NCBI GenBank assembly: GCA_031253625.1
Contig: JAIRVZ010000111.1
Coordinates: 1 to 64,000, forward strand
Reading direction: 5' to 3'
DNA length: 64,000 nucleotides
DNA from: Dysgonamonadaceae bacterium
GTDB taxonomy: Bacteria; Bacteroidota; Bacteroidia; Bacteroidales; Azobacteroidaceae
Shown here: positions 52,409 to 62,675 of the stretch, one piece after another
Position numbering within the stretch: the stretch's first letter is position 1
How the letters are laid out: each line of letters begins with the position of its first letter
Notes under the pieces: generated by a model
Seen by the model: the letters and a program-made list of their open reading frames with translations, nothing else
Database searches by the model: none
What the model was told of the DNA's origin: nothing
Position numbers and translations under genes: made by a program

Positions 52409-53115
52409 TTATGTACTAAAGTTCCGATATTTTCTCCCGACATTACTTTTTTCAAATTTCCTATGGTATCCATATCAAAAACGACAATGGGCAGGTTGTT
52501 TTCTTTGCATAAAGCAGTTGCTGTCAAGTCCATTACTTTTAATCCTCTGTTATATATTTCATCGTAAGTAATGTCATTGAATTTCACTGCGGTTTTGTCT
52601 TTTTCCGGGTCGGCCGTATAAATTCCATCCACGCGAGTTCCTTTAAGCATCACTTCTGCCTCAATTTCAATGCCGCGCAAGGCCGATGCTGTATCGGTAG
52701 TAAAAAATGGGTTTCCGGTACCTCCTGCGATAATTGCAATTTCTCCACGCTCCATAGCTGCAATAGCCTCCCATTTGGTGTATAAATTTCCGATGGGTTC
52801 CATGCGGGTTGCAGTGAAAACTTTCGCGTTGATGCCTGCTTGAGTCAATGCCGAACTTAACGCCAAACTGTTGATTACAGTTGCCAGCATTCCCATTTGA
52901 TCACCTTTCACTCTGTCGAATCCCTTGGATGTTCCGCTTAAACCGCGAAAAATATTTCCGCCACCGATAACGATTCCGATTTGAATTCCCATGGATGCAA
53001 CTTCTTTGATTTGCATTGCATAGTCCGACAAACGTTTTTCATCTATTCCGTATTGCTTTTCTCCCATCAGGGATTCTCCACTTAATTTGAGGAGGATTCT
53101 TTTGTAAGTTGCCAT
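52405..53115 (-). CDS. pyrH: UMP kinase
   Basis: A 236-residue amino acid kinase family enzyme converting UMP to [15 protein letters not shown] near 7-18, [11 protein letters not shown] near 50-60, [17 protein letters not shown] near 70-86, and [16 protein letters not shown] near 132-147 are typical. The length fits bacterial PyrH. It follows the sulfatase-type gene by 5 bases and precedes frr. Confidence 0.97.
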   Translation of the reverse strand: MATYKRILLKLSGESLMGEKQYGIDEKRLSDYAMQIKEVASMGIQIGIVIGGGNIFRGLSGTSKGFDRVKGDQMGMLATVINSLALSSALTQAGINAKVFTATRMEPIGNLYTKWEAIAAMERGEIAIIAGGTGNPFFTTDTASALRGIEIEAEVMLKGTRVDGIYTADPEKDKTAVKFNDITYDEIYNRGLKVMDLTATALCKENNLPIVVFDMDTIGNLKKVMSGENIGTLVHN

Positions 53116-53120
53116 ATTAT

Positions 53121-54668
53121 TTATTTTAGATTATTTTCTGTTGGTTCAAATGATTTAAATAGACTAAAATTATGATCAATTACTCCACCTTTCATTCCGG
53201 CAGCTTCGGTTATTGTGTGAAACAAAAAGTCTGTACGAAATCTTTTGAGCCTATTTTCTTGAAGTTGAGTATATTTTTCAAAATTTGATTCTTTATATGA
53301 AGGAGACATCCAAACAAAACTTGCCGGTTCGTGAATAGACGGCGAATCCGCAGCATGCAACCACACGCCATTTTCTCCCAAACTTTCACCATGATCGGAT
53401 AAATAAAAGAGAATCGCATTTTTATCTCTTAACCGGTCAATGATATTATGGAGAAAATAATCCGTATATAATACTGTATTGTCATAAGAATTTATAAGTT
53501 CTTCCGGTGTACAAGAAGATATTATTCTGCTCTTAATTATCGGATTAAACTGCTGAAATTCATCGGTATAGTGCGCATTATAATACCAGTGAGAACCTAT
53601 CGTGTGCAATATAATTAATTTCCGGTCTTCTTCTCGCTGAATAATTTGCTCGAAATATGGGAATAAATCCATATCTACCCATTTATAATCAAACACATAA
53701 GACGACCTGTTGATATTAGCAAATATCAATGTGTCGGTCTCGTGCATAAAATAGGCATACGTTTTTGCAGATTCTTGATTGGCTAACCAAGCAGTATAAA
53801 ATCCGCAATAATTAAACAAGTCGATAAATGAACGTTCGCTGTAGGCTCGTTCCGGAGAAATACTATCGGCACGAGTCAAAATATGAGGCAAGCTGACGTT
53901 TGTATAAGCATACTTAGAATAGATATTCGGAAAAGAAATAATATCTTCATTCGACAAATGGGGAGTTGTATTCCTGTGATAACCGTTAAATTCCAAATGA
54001 TCGGCACGAAGAGATTCTCCGATAACGAATACAACAATTAACTCATCATTTTCGCCACAAATAACATTTTCAGACAGGCTTGCTCTATCTTTTTGAATTT
54101 CTTGTTTCTCTGAAAAATATCTTGAGGTTATAAAATACACATTTAAGGGTATCCTTTCCGATACCGGATTTTTAATTCGTTGAACGTTGAACACCACCAG
54201 AAAAAATAATATCGAAATGACCCAGTGAATACCGGATTTATGTACTTTAATCTTTTTTATCCTGTAAATTACCAATAGAATAGAAACTATCAAACTGAAA
54301 ATCACCCACAGAATTAACCACGGAGTTATCAGATCCATAGATGTTTGCGTATCATTACTCAAAGCAGCATCCAGTATCATCGTAGTTAAAGTGGTTCCTG
54401 AAGTATAGCGAAAATATGCTAAAATTGACGATAAAAAACATATCACCGGGTATAGTGCCGAAAATATATATTTATTGATTGAGATTAAATAAACGACAGA
54501 ACCTATTGCAATTAAAAGCACTACCCATTGCAAAAATATCTCGATAAAATCTTTGAATTTATGGAAAGGCAATTTGATGAAATCTGTCGAAGTGAAACAA
54601 ATTCCGATGAATAAAGTCGCAATTAAAACAAATCCAAAGTATTTTAAGTTTTTCTTCAAAAACATCAT
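53121..54668 (-). CDS. Phosphoethanolamine transferase-like membrane sulfatase-fold protein
   Basis: A 515-residue protein: four to five membrane helices in the first 170 residues (with an exposed loop), then a periplasmic alkaline-phosphatase-type domain. The metal/nucleophile region reads FVIGESLRADHLEFNGYHRNTTPHL near 213-237, with Ser where EptA-like enzymes usually have Thr (GET.R). The C-terminal metal motif is YLSDHGESLGE near 430-440. The family transfers phosphoethanolamine to lipid A or other envelope glycans. The Ser at the nucleophile position could still be active (sulfatases and LTA synthases vary). Targets are unknown. Confidence 0.85.
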   Translation of the reverse strand: MMFLKKNLKYFGFVLIATLFIGICFTSTDFIKLPFHKFKDFIEIFLQWVVLLIAIGSVVYLISINKYIFSALYPVICFLSSILAYFRYTSGTTLTTMILDAALSNDTQTSMDLITPWLILWVIFSLIVSILLVIYRIKKIKVHKSGIHWVISILFFLVVFNVQRIKNPVSERIPLNVYFITSRYFSEKQEIQKDRASLSENVICGENDELIVVFVIGESLRADHLEFNGYHRNTTPHLSNEDIISFPNIYSKYAYTNVSLPHILTRADSISPERAYSERSFIDLFNYCGFYTAWLANQESAKTYAYFMHETDTLIFANINRSSYVFDYKWVDMDLFPYFEQIIQREEDRKLIILHTIGSHWYYNAHYTDEFQQFNPIIKSRIISSCTPEELINSYDNTVLYTDYFLHNIIDRLRDKNAILFYLSDHGESLGENGVWLHAADSPSIHEPASFVWMSPSYKESNFEKYTQLQENRLKRFRTDFLFHTITEAAGMKGGVIDHNFSLFKSFEPTENNLK

Positions 54669-54678
54669 AACAAATCGA

Positions 54679-55737
54679 TTATAAAATGCCTTTTTTCCGT
54701 CCGACTATAAACGGTACATACTTATTGATTAAATATATGACCGGTGCAAGTAAGATAAACGTAAAAATTGCATACATAACATTAATGAATAATCCTCCAT
54801 TGGCAGTTTCTACCGGAATATGAAACACAAAAACTTGTATTGCTTTTAACAAACTAAAACACATCAGATGAAAGCCCAAGATGAAGATTGTATTGCGTCC
54901 GTAAAAATGAAATAACCGATGATTTGGTATACAATTACTCAAAAAAAGAATACACAAAATACCGGAAAATGCGCCTACAAGATACAAAAAATAATTATTA
55001 AACATGCGATGAACCATGGAAATTGTTCCCCCTGCACTGTTTATATGCGAAATATAAAAAGTTAATACTCCGAATAGAATCGTAAAAAATATCTTGTATA
55101 TAAGTTTCTTATTGCAGATGTAAATTTCAACTAAATTATTTTTTCGTAGCCAATTGCCTATAAAAATAAACAGTAATGCAAAAAAACTGACATCTATACC
55201 GAAAGGCAATCTAAAGATTTGCATTTTATTTAACAGTACACCTACAGAAAACGCAATTAAACATATCAAAAATGACACCTTCTTAAAATATTTCCGAATG
55301 CCATAAAATATGATTTCAGCACAAAAAAGAGAAGGTAAAAACCAAATCGGGAAATTAAATCCAAGATAGTCTTTCGATGGAATTGCTAAAAAAATTCCGA
55401 TAATATGTTTCAACACTACAGATGTATTTTGCCCATCCAAAGAATCATTTCCATATTTTCTTCCTACAAAATACCAAAAAAAGAACGTTACAAAAGCAAA
55501 AAATATATAAGGGACTAAAAGCGCTTTGGCTTTCTTTTTTGTAAATATGAAAAAAGAATCTGAATTGCCAGACATCAAATAACCGGAAATTAGAAAAAAT
55601 ACCGGCATATGAAAAATATTAATAAATGAATATATTTCATTCGAAATCGACAAATGCCCAAGAACAACAAGAAATATTGCAAATATTTTTACTGTATTTA
55701 CAAACGGGATATCTTTTCTTGTACCATTTACTAACAT
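54679..55737 (-). CDS. Acyltransferase family 3 membrane protein
   Basis: A 352-residue protein with about ten hydrophobic helices, typical of acyltransferase 3 (OafA/WecH type). The N-terminus reads FVNTVKIFAIFLVVLGHLSIS near 14-34 with the conserved His, and MPVFFLISGYLMSG near 44-57 is also characteristic. Such enzymes O-acetylate surface polysaccharides or lipids. It is encoded 10 bases upstream of the phosphoethanolamine-transferase-like gene, suggesting a joint role in envelope modification. Confidence 0.9.
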   Translation of the reverse strand: MLVNGTRKDIPFVNTVKIFAIFLVVLGHLSISNEIYSFINIFHMPVFFLISGYLMSGNSDSFFIFTKKKAKALLVPYIFFAFVTFFFWYFVGRKYGNDSLDGQNTSVVLKHIIGIFLAIPSKDYLGFNFPIWFLPSLFCAEIIFYGIRKYFKKVSFLICLIAFSVGVLLNKMQIFRLPFGIDVSFFALLFIFIGNWLRKNNLVEIYICNKKLIYKIFFTILFGVLTFYISHINSAGGTISMVHRMFNNYFLYLVGAFSGILCILFLSNCIPNHRLFHFYGRNTIFILGFHLMCFSLLKAIQVFVFHIPVETANGGLFINVMYAIFTFILLAPVIYLINKYVPFIVGRKKGIL

Positions 55738-55746
55738 TATATAGGA

Positions 55747-56415
55747 TTAAATTTGAATAAGCCTTTCCAAATCTTCCAGCAACTCAAACATGGTGTGATA
55801 AACACAATCTGCTCCGGATTCTAACAAAACTTTATCCGGCAACGGACCTGTGTTGACAGCAATGGTATAAATTCCTGCGGCTTTTCCGGATTCGACTCCG
55901 AGAGGTGCATTTTCAATAACAATGGCCTCCGATGCTTCTACACCCGCTTTTTTTAAACCCATTAAATAAGGTTCGGGGTGTGGTTTGCCGATTTTCACAT
56001 CATAGGCTGTTACCATCAATTCTTTTTTGAAAAATCCGGGGAAGTCGGCATTAAGTCTGTCAAGCAACGAAAATTGTCCGGAGCCGGTTACGAGTACGGG
56101 GGTAATTCCGAGTTCTTTGACTTTCGTCAGCACCTCCAAAATGCCCGGCATCGGTTTCGTTTTTTCCAATTCGAGAAAGCGTGCGCATTTTTTGTCGTAG
56201 ATTTCTTTCTTTTCTTCTTCGGTGGCATCGCGTCCGAACGACTGATTAAATAAAATATTAATCGTTTTGAATCCGGTGCGTCCTTCATACATGTAAAAAT
56301 CTTCCGGCTGACATTCAACACCATACAAAGTCATCGTATCATGCCATGCTTTCGACTGATTGGGCATGGAGTCATAAATGACTCCATCCATATCAAAAAG
56401 GGCTGCTTTTATCAT
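55747..56415 (-). CDS. HAD hydrolase of the beta-phosphoglucomutase-like group
   Basis: A 222-residue HAD family protein. Motif I is LFDMDGVIYDSMPN near 6-19 (nucleophile Asp), motif II VTGSG near 109-113, motif III GKPHPEPYLMGL near 142-153, and motif IV VIENAPLGVESGKAAG near 165-180. A helical cap lies after motif I. This pattern occurs in beta-PGM and phosphatases such as YcjU. It overlaps the pgi gene by one base, so a sugar-phosphate substrate is plausible. Confidence 0.9.
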   Translation of the reverse strand: MIKAALFDMDGVIYDSMPNQSKAWHDTMTLYGVECQPEDFYMYEGRTGFKTINILFNQSFGRDATEEEKKEIYDKKCARFLELEKTKPMPGILEVLTKVKELGITPVLVTGSGQFSLLDRLNADFPGFFKKELMVTAYDVKIGKPHPEPYLMGLKKAGVEASEAIVIENAPLGVESGKAAGIYTIAVNTGPLPDKVLLESGADCVYHTMFELLEDLERLIQI

Positions 56416-57758
56416 TATATTCTTGCTTGAATGGCTTTGCTTTCTGTTTCAAATCCCGGTTTGTTTAATAAGGCAAACATATTTTTCTTGTATGCCTCAA
56501 CACCCGGCTGGTCGAACGGATTAACACCTAACATATATCCACTGATTCCGCAGGCTTTTTCGAAAAAGTAAAGCAATTGTCCGAGGTAATATTCGTTGAG
56601 TTCGGGCATTTCTATTTTGATGTTGGGCACCCCACCGTCAACGTGAGCTAATTGGGTTCCTAATTCAGCCATTTTGTTTACGAAATCGACTCTTTTTCCG
56701 GCAAGGAAATTCAATCCGTCTAAATCTTCTTCATCAAAGGGAACTTCGACTTTATATTTAGGAGCAGCTACAGATATTACTGTTTCAAAAATGCTACGTT
56801 CGCCTTCCTGAATCCATTGTCCCATCGAATGCAAGTCGGTCGTAAAATCTACCGACGCATTGAAAATGCCTTTATTTTCTTTTCCTTCACTTTCTCCGTA
56901 AAGTTGTTTCCACCATTCGGAAACGTAATGCAATTTTGGATGGAAATTAGCCAAAATTTCTATTTTCTTACCCGATTTGTATAATTCGTTGCGAGTAGCA
57001 GCATAAATTGCTGCAGGATTTTCGGCAAAAGGAATATCTGTTCCGGTAGCTTTTTCCATACTTACCGCACCGAGTACCAATTGTTTAATATCTATTCCGG
57101 CAACAGCAATCGGCAACAAACCAACAGGAGTAAGCACAGAGAAACGACCTCCAACATCATCCGGTATAACGAAAGTTTTGTATCCTTCTTTCTTTGCCAA
57201 TGTATGCAATGCTCCACGCGCTTTGTCTGTGATGGCAACAATGCGTTCTTTGGTTTCATTTTTTCCGATGGCATCTTCCAATTGTTTTTTCAGGATTCGG
57301 AAAGACAGTGCGGGTTCGGTGGTTGTTCCCGATTTGGAAATATTGATGATTCCGAACTGTTTTCCTTTTAGATAAGAAGACAGTTCATATAGATAATCTT
57401 CTCCGATATTGTGTCCGGCATATACTATTACAGGATTTTTCCGGTTATTTTCGAATGCTTCGAAAGTTGCTGAAAGCGCATCAATTACTGCTTTGGCACC
57501 TAAATAACTTCCTCCTATTCCGACAACAACGACTACTTCACATTGGTTTCTCAATTTGTTTGCAGTTGCCTGAATATCATTGATTCCAGCCTCTGAAATA
57601 GAAGATGGAAGATGCAACCAACCTAAAAAGTCATTTCCTTTTCCGGTTCCGGCATGTAAAGTTGCCACACATTCTTTTGCATTTGCCTCTTGAGCAAAGA
57701 TCTGCTCTTTAGAAATAAAACCAAGGGTTTTATCAATGTTTAATGTAATCTGTTTCAT
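56415..57758 (-). CDS. pgi: Glucose-6-phosphate isomerase
   Basis: A 447-residue isomerase interconverting glucose-6-phosphate and fructose-6-phosphate. It shows [19 protein letters not shown] near 75-93, [18 protein letters not shown] near 137-154, [17 protein letters not shown] near 199-215 (PGI signature), and [18 protein letters not shown] near 408-425. It is the shorter bacterial form (about 445). It starts after the DUF3857 genes and lies in the lysS-gpsA-pgi neighbourhood. Confidence 0.97.
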   Translation of the reverse strand: MKQITLNIDKTLGFISKEQIFAQEANAKECVATLHAGTGKGNDFLGWLHLPSSISEAGINDIQATANKLRNQCEVVVVVGIGGSYLGAKAVIDALSATFEAFENNRKNPVIVYAGHNIGEDYLYELSSYLKGKQFGIINISKSGTTTEPALSFRILKKQLEDAIGKNETKERIVAITDKARGALHTLAKKEGYKTFVIPDDVGGRFSVLTPVGLLPIAVAGIDIKQLVLGAVSMEKATGTDIPFAENPAAIYAATRNELYKSGKKIEILANFHPKLHYVSEWWKQLYGESEGKENKGIFNASVDFTTDLHSMGQWIQEGERSIFETVISVAAPKYKVEVPFDEEDLDGLNFLAGKRVDFVNKMAELGTQLAHVDGGVPNIKIEMPELNEYYLGQLLYFFEKACGISGYMLGVNPFDQPGVEAYKKNMFALLNKPGFETESKAIQARI

Positions 57759-57772
57759 GGAAGTTATTTATT

Positions 57773-59743
57773 TTATATTTTTGATAATACAATTGTTTCA
57801 TTAAAGGTCTTTATCATCTGATCGAATAATACTTTAAGTGTCTGATAATCTTTAGCCTCGTATATATAGTTCTTGAATTGATAATTAGCAATTATCTCTA
57901 TTTGTTTCTTTTCCGGATTTTCAACAGCAGTATAATTAATAATCATCTGCTTACCATCATGTTTCACTTCCTTAGGTAAATAATCAACCTTATATCCTTC
58001 CGGAATATGTATAATACTCTTAAATTTAGCTGCATGGCGATGTATTAAATCCACAGGAAGTGTTCTTTGTTTTTGTTTAAAAAGATTGTCGGTTTGCGAT
58101 TGATTGAGAAATGGCGCAATAAACAACTTATCTGCCATTCCTTCGCCCGCCGATTCTGTTTTAAAGGAAATAATAAACGGTTTATCTAATTCCGTATAAT
58201 TTTCAACTTTAATATCTCCTTGAGGTTCAACAGATCTCCGCATAAAAAGGTCATATAAATTTTGGGTATCACTATAATATGCTGCTCTGTATTGATAAGC
58301 GTCATACGCGTAAGCATTATATCTTATTTCGGAAGTCAAGAGCGTTAAGTTGTCGTTAAATTTTAAATCAAATTCTTTTTCCGTTAATGCCAATTCGTCA
58401 TGAACAATATCAATCCATTGTTCGGAATTTTTTTCTACGACTAATCCTTTCACATTGATACATCGTTCGGGTAATTCATTATAAAGCAACATCGATTCGG
58501 TTGCATCAAGAAGGATATTCTTTTCTCCGGTATTGGCTTGTACAATCACATAATTCAAAAAACTCTCAAAAGGATGTCCCTGACTAACCTTACCATTTTT
58601 TCGCGTACTGAGTAAAATCGGTTGTACTTTTATGTTAGCAGCGGAAAGCATTCCTGCAAGAAATAAATTCAATTCGGCAGAGTTTCCTCTTTTTTGTTTC
58701 AGCAAATCCGACACTTTACTATTAGCCATTTTCCTGACATTGCCATTCCATGAATAATTTGATTTTACATAATCGGTAATGATTTTAATCTGTTCTTCAA
58801 TTGATTTTCCGGCTAAATTTAATGTCGGTAATATTTTTTTCGCTTCTTTCGCCGCAGCATCTATATATTTTCCAAATAAATCATGTTTTAAGAAATCATT
58901 ACAAAGTGCTGGCCAAGTAGACATAATATCATCACGACGACCATCTGGCCGATGAATTTTTGACAATTGGAAATTCAAACTTATCATGTGGTCTTTTTCG
59001 GAAGTGATAAATTCTTCATCTTTAAATGCCGGAATATCTTTCATTCCCATATTATACTGATATATCTTATATTTAAGACTTCTCCATTGCACATCTGAAT
59101 TAGGTACTAAACCATGTGTATATTCGTCGAATTTCTTAGCCCCTTTCATTATGTAAGTATATTCATAATAAGGAACTGCTTTTAAACTGAAACGGCTGTA
59201 TATAACCGGGATTTTCTTTTGGAATTTCCATTCGTCAATATTAAATAAATATGGTGAAACAATCGTATAGCTAACTTCAACAACCGAACCTTCTTTTACG
59301 TTCGGCATGGCGAATTTCTTACATTTCCAATTGTTTTCTCTTTTTTCTTCAAAAACATTCTTATCATTCAATTCGGTTTTAGAAAGCTTTCCATCTTCAA
59401 TATTATAAGTTACAGCCCTTAAATTTCGAATCATCTCCGGTTTAGAATTTTCTTCATAAAAAGGAATTTCAAATTCGGCATATTTTATTCCGGCTTGGTT
59501 CAATATTTTGATTTTAGTTCTTATTTCCTTATGCATTTCAAAATAACCGGTATTATCATTCCCTAAAAAAGAAGTATTTCCAATTTCGTATAAAACTACG
59601 GCTTCAGCATCAAGGTCTTTATCATAAGCGGTCATAGTAATCTCATGTTGAGTAATTTTCCACGGTTCTTGAGTATACAAATCTTGCGATTTTGCAGCAA
59701 AAACGACTAATAATATCACGCAGAATAAAATTGCCCTTTTCAT
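57773..59743 (-). CDS. DUF3857 / transglutaminase-like protein, degenerate triad
   Basis: A 656-residue exported protein (signal peptide 1-19, ending VFAAKS). It has an N-terminal DUF3857 domain (about 60-250) and a transglutaminase-like domain (about 300-420). Where the catalytic Cys is expected the sequence is QKRGNSAELNLFLAGML near 353-369 (Ser instead of Cys), and the His position reads FLNYVIVQ, without His, though LLDAT keeps the Asp. It is probably not a transglutaminase or protease, and may bind glycan or peptide. It is followed by pgi and preceded by a related gene. Confidence 0.85.
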   Translation of the reverse strand: MKRAILFCVILLVVFAAKSQDLYTQEPWKITQHEITMTAYDKDLDAEAVVLYEIGNTSFLGNDNTGYFEMHKEIRTKIKILNQAGIKYAEFEIPFYEENSKPEMIRNLRAVTYNIEDGKLSKTELNDKNVFEEKRENNWKCKKFAMPNVKEGSVVEVSYTIVSPYLFNIDEWKFQKKIPVIYSRFSLKAVPYYEYTYIMKGAKKFDEYTHGLVPNSDVQWRSLKYKIYQYNMGMKDIPAFKDEEFITSEKDHMISLNFQLSKIHRPDGRRDDIMSTWPALCNDFLKHDLFGKYIDAAAKEAKKILPTLNLAGKSIEEQIKIITDYVKSNYSWNGNVRKMANSKVSDLLKQKRGNSAELNLFLAGMLSAANIKVQPILLSTRKNGKVSQGHPFESFLNYVIVQANTGEKNILLDATESMLLYNELPERCINVKGLVVEKNSEQWIDIVHDELALTEKEFDLKFNDNLTLLTSEIRYNAYAYDAYQYRAAYYSDTQNLYDLFMRRSVEPQGDIKVENYTELDKPFIISFKTESAGEGMADKLFIAPFLNQSQTDNLFKQKQRTLPVDLIHRHAAKFKSIIHIPEGYKVDYLPKEVKHDGKQMIINYTAVENPEKKQIEIIANYQFKNYIYEAKDYQTLKVLFDQMIKTFNETIVLSKI

Positions 59744-59746
59744 TTT

Positions 59747-61576
59747 TTATTTAGACTTTAGATAGATACTTTTATTTTCATTCGTTCTCACAGTCGACAA
59801 AAAAGCATAAAAATCTTTATAATCCTCCGATGCCGAGTACAAGCCTCTAAAGATAAGAATATTTTTCGTAACAGTTAATTGGTTTTCCAAAAAATCAAAA
59901 TTAAGGTCATAATTTCCAAAACGAGAACTGATGGAGACATTTTCCGGTATTTTTTCCATCTGCCGACCATCGTTAAATTTGTAAATGATAGTATCTTGAT
60001 ATGCAATCGGATAAAATAATTGAAAAGGTTGGGTTCTGAGTTCCGGAGATTCAATTTTGGGTAAATCTTGAGGAAACGGTGGCAATATTATTTCGTTTTC
60101 GTAAAGCTTACAAATATTCAATATTTTAAGATTCAGAAGAAAAGTGATTTCCGGCCGGTTATTATTATCTTTTCCAAAACTAAAATCGTTGATTTCGAAA
60201 GAACCGGAATATCTGCGTCTTAGGTATTTTTCAATATCGTCTTTACGTGCTTGAGAAGACAAAAATAGCATCTCTTCGTATTCGTCACCTTTTTTATTCA
60301 TTTTCATTTCAACGGTAGTATATCCTGATATTACCGGAACATTGATTACAGAAGAACAAAGCACATCTAAAGGTTGTAACACAGGAGTTTGAACAAAACG
60401 GCTATTTTCCCCATCGACTATAAAAGCATCTCTGCCTTGATTGGAAGTACCCAAATAACCACAAGGGATATTTTTACTTGTACATTCTAAAAAAATCGTA
60501 TCTTTATCTAAAGGAACCGTAACTATTACATGATTAAATGCCTGCATCGGGAAGTTTTTATCTATTTCTCTTATCACATCTCCGCTTTGTATCAGGGTAT
60601 AATACGATTTTATCCCTGCATATTCAAGTAAGCTTACCATATAATTACTTAAGGCTTTACAATCACCGTATTTATTGACCGAAACATATTCGGCAGGATA
60701 ACTTTTTAATCCTCCAACACCTATATCTACATTGATATATCTGTTATTTTGCAAGTATGAATAGAGTATTCTTATTTTTTCTTTTGGATCGGAAACTCCG
60801 GATAACAGTTTATCTACTTTTTCTTTTTCAGCTAAAGGTAATTTCCGTCCGTTTGAATTAAGGTCGGAAATCCAACTACCAAAACTCTCCCAGCTTTCCC
60901 AACTTCCTTTTACTCCATATTTGAATTGATACGGCAAAACAATTACACGAGAAACAGGTAACAAATGAAAAGGAGCATATCTTTGTAATCTTTCTCCTGC
61001 GTAAGAAGTATTCCAAGTATATTTTACCGTATTTTCTGTAGTTTCAACTTGAGGAGAACTAATATGTTCTTCTTTTATCTTGATTGGATATTTTAAAGGA
61101 ACTTCAACTATTAATTGAGCTGACTTTACAGGTTGGTCTATTTCTAAAAAAGGATACCAAGAATCTATACTGTAAAAATCAGAGCAAACAATTTTATAGG
61201 AGTATTTAATTATATAAGGATATGTATTGTGCCTAAGTTGAAATTCACTTACATACCTATCCTGATAAAATGCGATATTTGAAAAGACTTGCCGTTGTGT
61301 TATTTCATTTTTTTTCAAATTACGAACAACATTGCCTGAAATATCTTCAATGCAAGCACTCTCAATGCTTAATTTGTCTTTTTTGTCATAAGGAATGAAT
61401 ATTTCGGCAGCACCATCTCCTCTCCTGTTATTTATTCGGATTTCGTAAGAATCAATACATACCAACTTATTTCCTTCAATCTTTCTAAGCGAAACCATGC
61501 TCAATACCTCGCTGTCGGCCGCATAAGAAGTTACCGACAATAAAAACGCGATAAATGTATATAAAACAGATCTCAA
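59747..61576 (-). CDS. DUF3857 / transglutaminase-like protein
   Basis: A 609-residue exported paralogue of the next gene. The signal peptide is 1-19 (LLSVTSYAA then DSE). The N-terminal DUF3857 region (about 40-220) is followed by a transglutaminase-like domain: NKYGDCKALSNYMVSLLEYAGI near 302-323 with the catalytic Cys, AFNHVIVTVPL near 346-356 with the His; the third position reads IFLECTSKN. The triad is therefore mostly intact, unlike its neighbour. They are separated by only 3 bases. Function is unknown; these domains are common in Bacteroidetes exported proteins. Confidence 0.88.
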   Translation of the reverse strand: MRSVLYTFIAFLLSVTSYAADSEVLSMVSLRKIEGNKLVCIDSYEIRINNRRGDGAAEIFIPYDKKDKLSIESACIEDISGNVVRNLKKNEITQRQVFSNIAFYQDRYVSEFQLRHNTYPYIIKYSYKIVCSDFYSIDSWYPFLEIDQPVKSAQLIVEVPLKYPIKIKEEHISSPQVETTENTVKYTWNTSYAGERLQRYAPFHLLPVSRVIVLPYQFKYGVKGSWESWESFGSWISDLNSNGRKLPLAEKEKVDKLLSGVSDPKEKIRILYSYLQNNRYINVDIGVGGLKSYPAEYVSVNKYGDCKALSNYMVSLLEYAGIKSYYTLIQSGDVIREIDKNFPMQAFNHVIVTVPLDKDTIFLECTSKNIPCGYLGTSNQGRDAFIVDGENSRFVQTPVLQPLDVLCSSVINVPVISGYTTVEMKMNKKGDEYEEMLFLSSQARKDDIEKYLRRRYSGSFEINDFSFGKDNNNRPEITFLLNLKILNICKLYENEIILPPFPQDLPKIESPELRTQPFQLFYPIAYQDTIIYKFNDGRQMEKIPENVSISSRFGNYDLNFDFLENQLTVTKNILIFRGLYSASEDYKDFYAFLSTVRTNENKSIYLKSK

Positions 61577-61597
61577 TTGGGGTAAATATTTTATTTT

Positions 61598-61666
61598 ACC
61601 CCTAAATCCCCTAAAGGGGACTTTAACTTTTGCTCACTCAAAGTCCCCTTTAAGGGATTTAGGGGT
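61598..61666. repeat. 27-bp inverted repeat before the gpsA stop
   Basis: Arms ACCCCTAAATCCCCTAAAGG.. (61598-61624) and its complement (61640-61666) match at 26 of 27 positions by eye, with a 15-base loop. Sequences of the form CCCCTAAATCCCC are frequent intergenic repeats in Bacteroidota. It separates gpsA from the DUF3857 pair and could terminate the upstream transcript. Confidence 0.85.
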
Positions 61667-61667
61667 T

Positions 61668-62663
61668 TTATTTAAAAGTTTCCGTTAATCTTCTGATAGC
61701 CAACATCGGAGATTTTCTTTCATACAAAATAGAATAAATCGTATCTAAAATAGGCATATCCACTTTGTAAATTTCGTTGATTTCTTTGATACATTTTGTT
61801 CCGAAATAGCCCTCGGCAATCATTTCCATCTCCACTTGGGCAGTTTTGACCGAATATCCTTTTCCTATCATCGTACCGAATATGCGGTTACGGCTGAAAC
61901 GCGAATAGGCAGTTACCAACAAGTCACCTAAATAGGCCGAATCGCAAATGTTTCTATCAAAAGGTTTTACAGCATCAATAAATCGATTCATTTCTATTAT
62001 TGAATTTGATATCAAAATGGACTGAAAATTATCGCCATATTTCAATCCGTGACAAATTCCGGAAACAATGGCATATACATTTTTCAGAACAGATGCATAT
62101 TCTATGCCAACCACATCATTACTAATCGACGTTTTGACGTAATGATTTTTGAAAACACTGGCAAAAACCTGTGCATTTTCTGTATTCTGACAGGCAATAC
62201 TCAAGTAGGAAAGTCTTTCTAAAGCAACCTCTTCTGCATGACAAGGGCCACCAAGTACGGCCATATTTTCTATAGGAACTTTATAAAACTTAGAGAAATA
62301 ATCCGATACCAATACGTTTTCATCCGGCACAATCCCTTTGATCGCAGAAATAACAAATTTATCTTCTAATTTACCTCTCAACCGTCTCAAATGCTGTTTC
62401 AGATAGGGAGAAGGTGTTGCAAAAATCAATGTGTCGGAATTTCTTACAACATCATTTATTTTTGAATAAAACGTTACTTTACTGATATCGAATTTAACTC
62501 CTGTGAGATAATATGGATTATGTCTATAATTTGAAAATTCTTCAATTTGTTCAGGACGACGCATATACCAATTGATCTCATTCTGCGTGGTCATTACAAT
62601 CTTCGCAATGGCAGTAGCCCAGCTTCCACCACCCATAATTGCTATTTTTCCAGGTAAGTTCAT
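61668..62663 (-). CDS. gpsA: Glycerol-3-phosphate dehydrogenase, NAD(P)
   Basis: A 331-residue enzyme making sn-glycerol-3-phosphate for phospholipids. The nucleotide-binding loop IAIMGGGSWATAIAKIV near 7-23, SAIKGIVPDENVLVSD near 108-123, LGGPCHAEEVALERLS near 139-154 and LKNVYAIVSGICHGLKYGDN (in parts, near 189-210) are family markers. It lies 12 bases downstream of lysS, matching the order seen in Bacteroides. Confidence 0.95.
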   Translation of the reverse strand: MNLPGKIAIMGGGSWATAIAKIVMTTQNEINWYMRRPEQIEEFSNYRHNPYYLTGVKFDISKVTFYSKINDVVRNSDTLIFATPSPYLKQHLRRLRGKLEDKFVISAIKGIVPDENVLVSDYFSKFYKVPIENMAVLGGPCHAEEVALERLSYLSIACQNTENAQVFASVFKNHYVKTSISNDVVGIEYASVLKNVYAIVSGICHGLKYGDNFQSILISNSIIEMNRFIDAVKPFDRNICDSAYLGDLLVTAYSRFSRNRIFGTMIGKGYSVKTAQVEMEMIAEGYFGTKCIKEINEIYKVDMPILDTIYSILYERKSPMLAIRRLTETFK

Positions 62664-62675
62664 AATTGAGTATGT

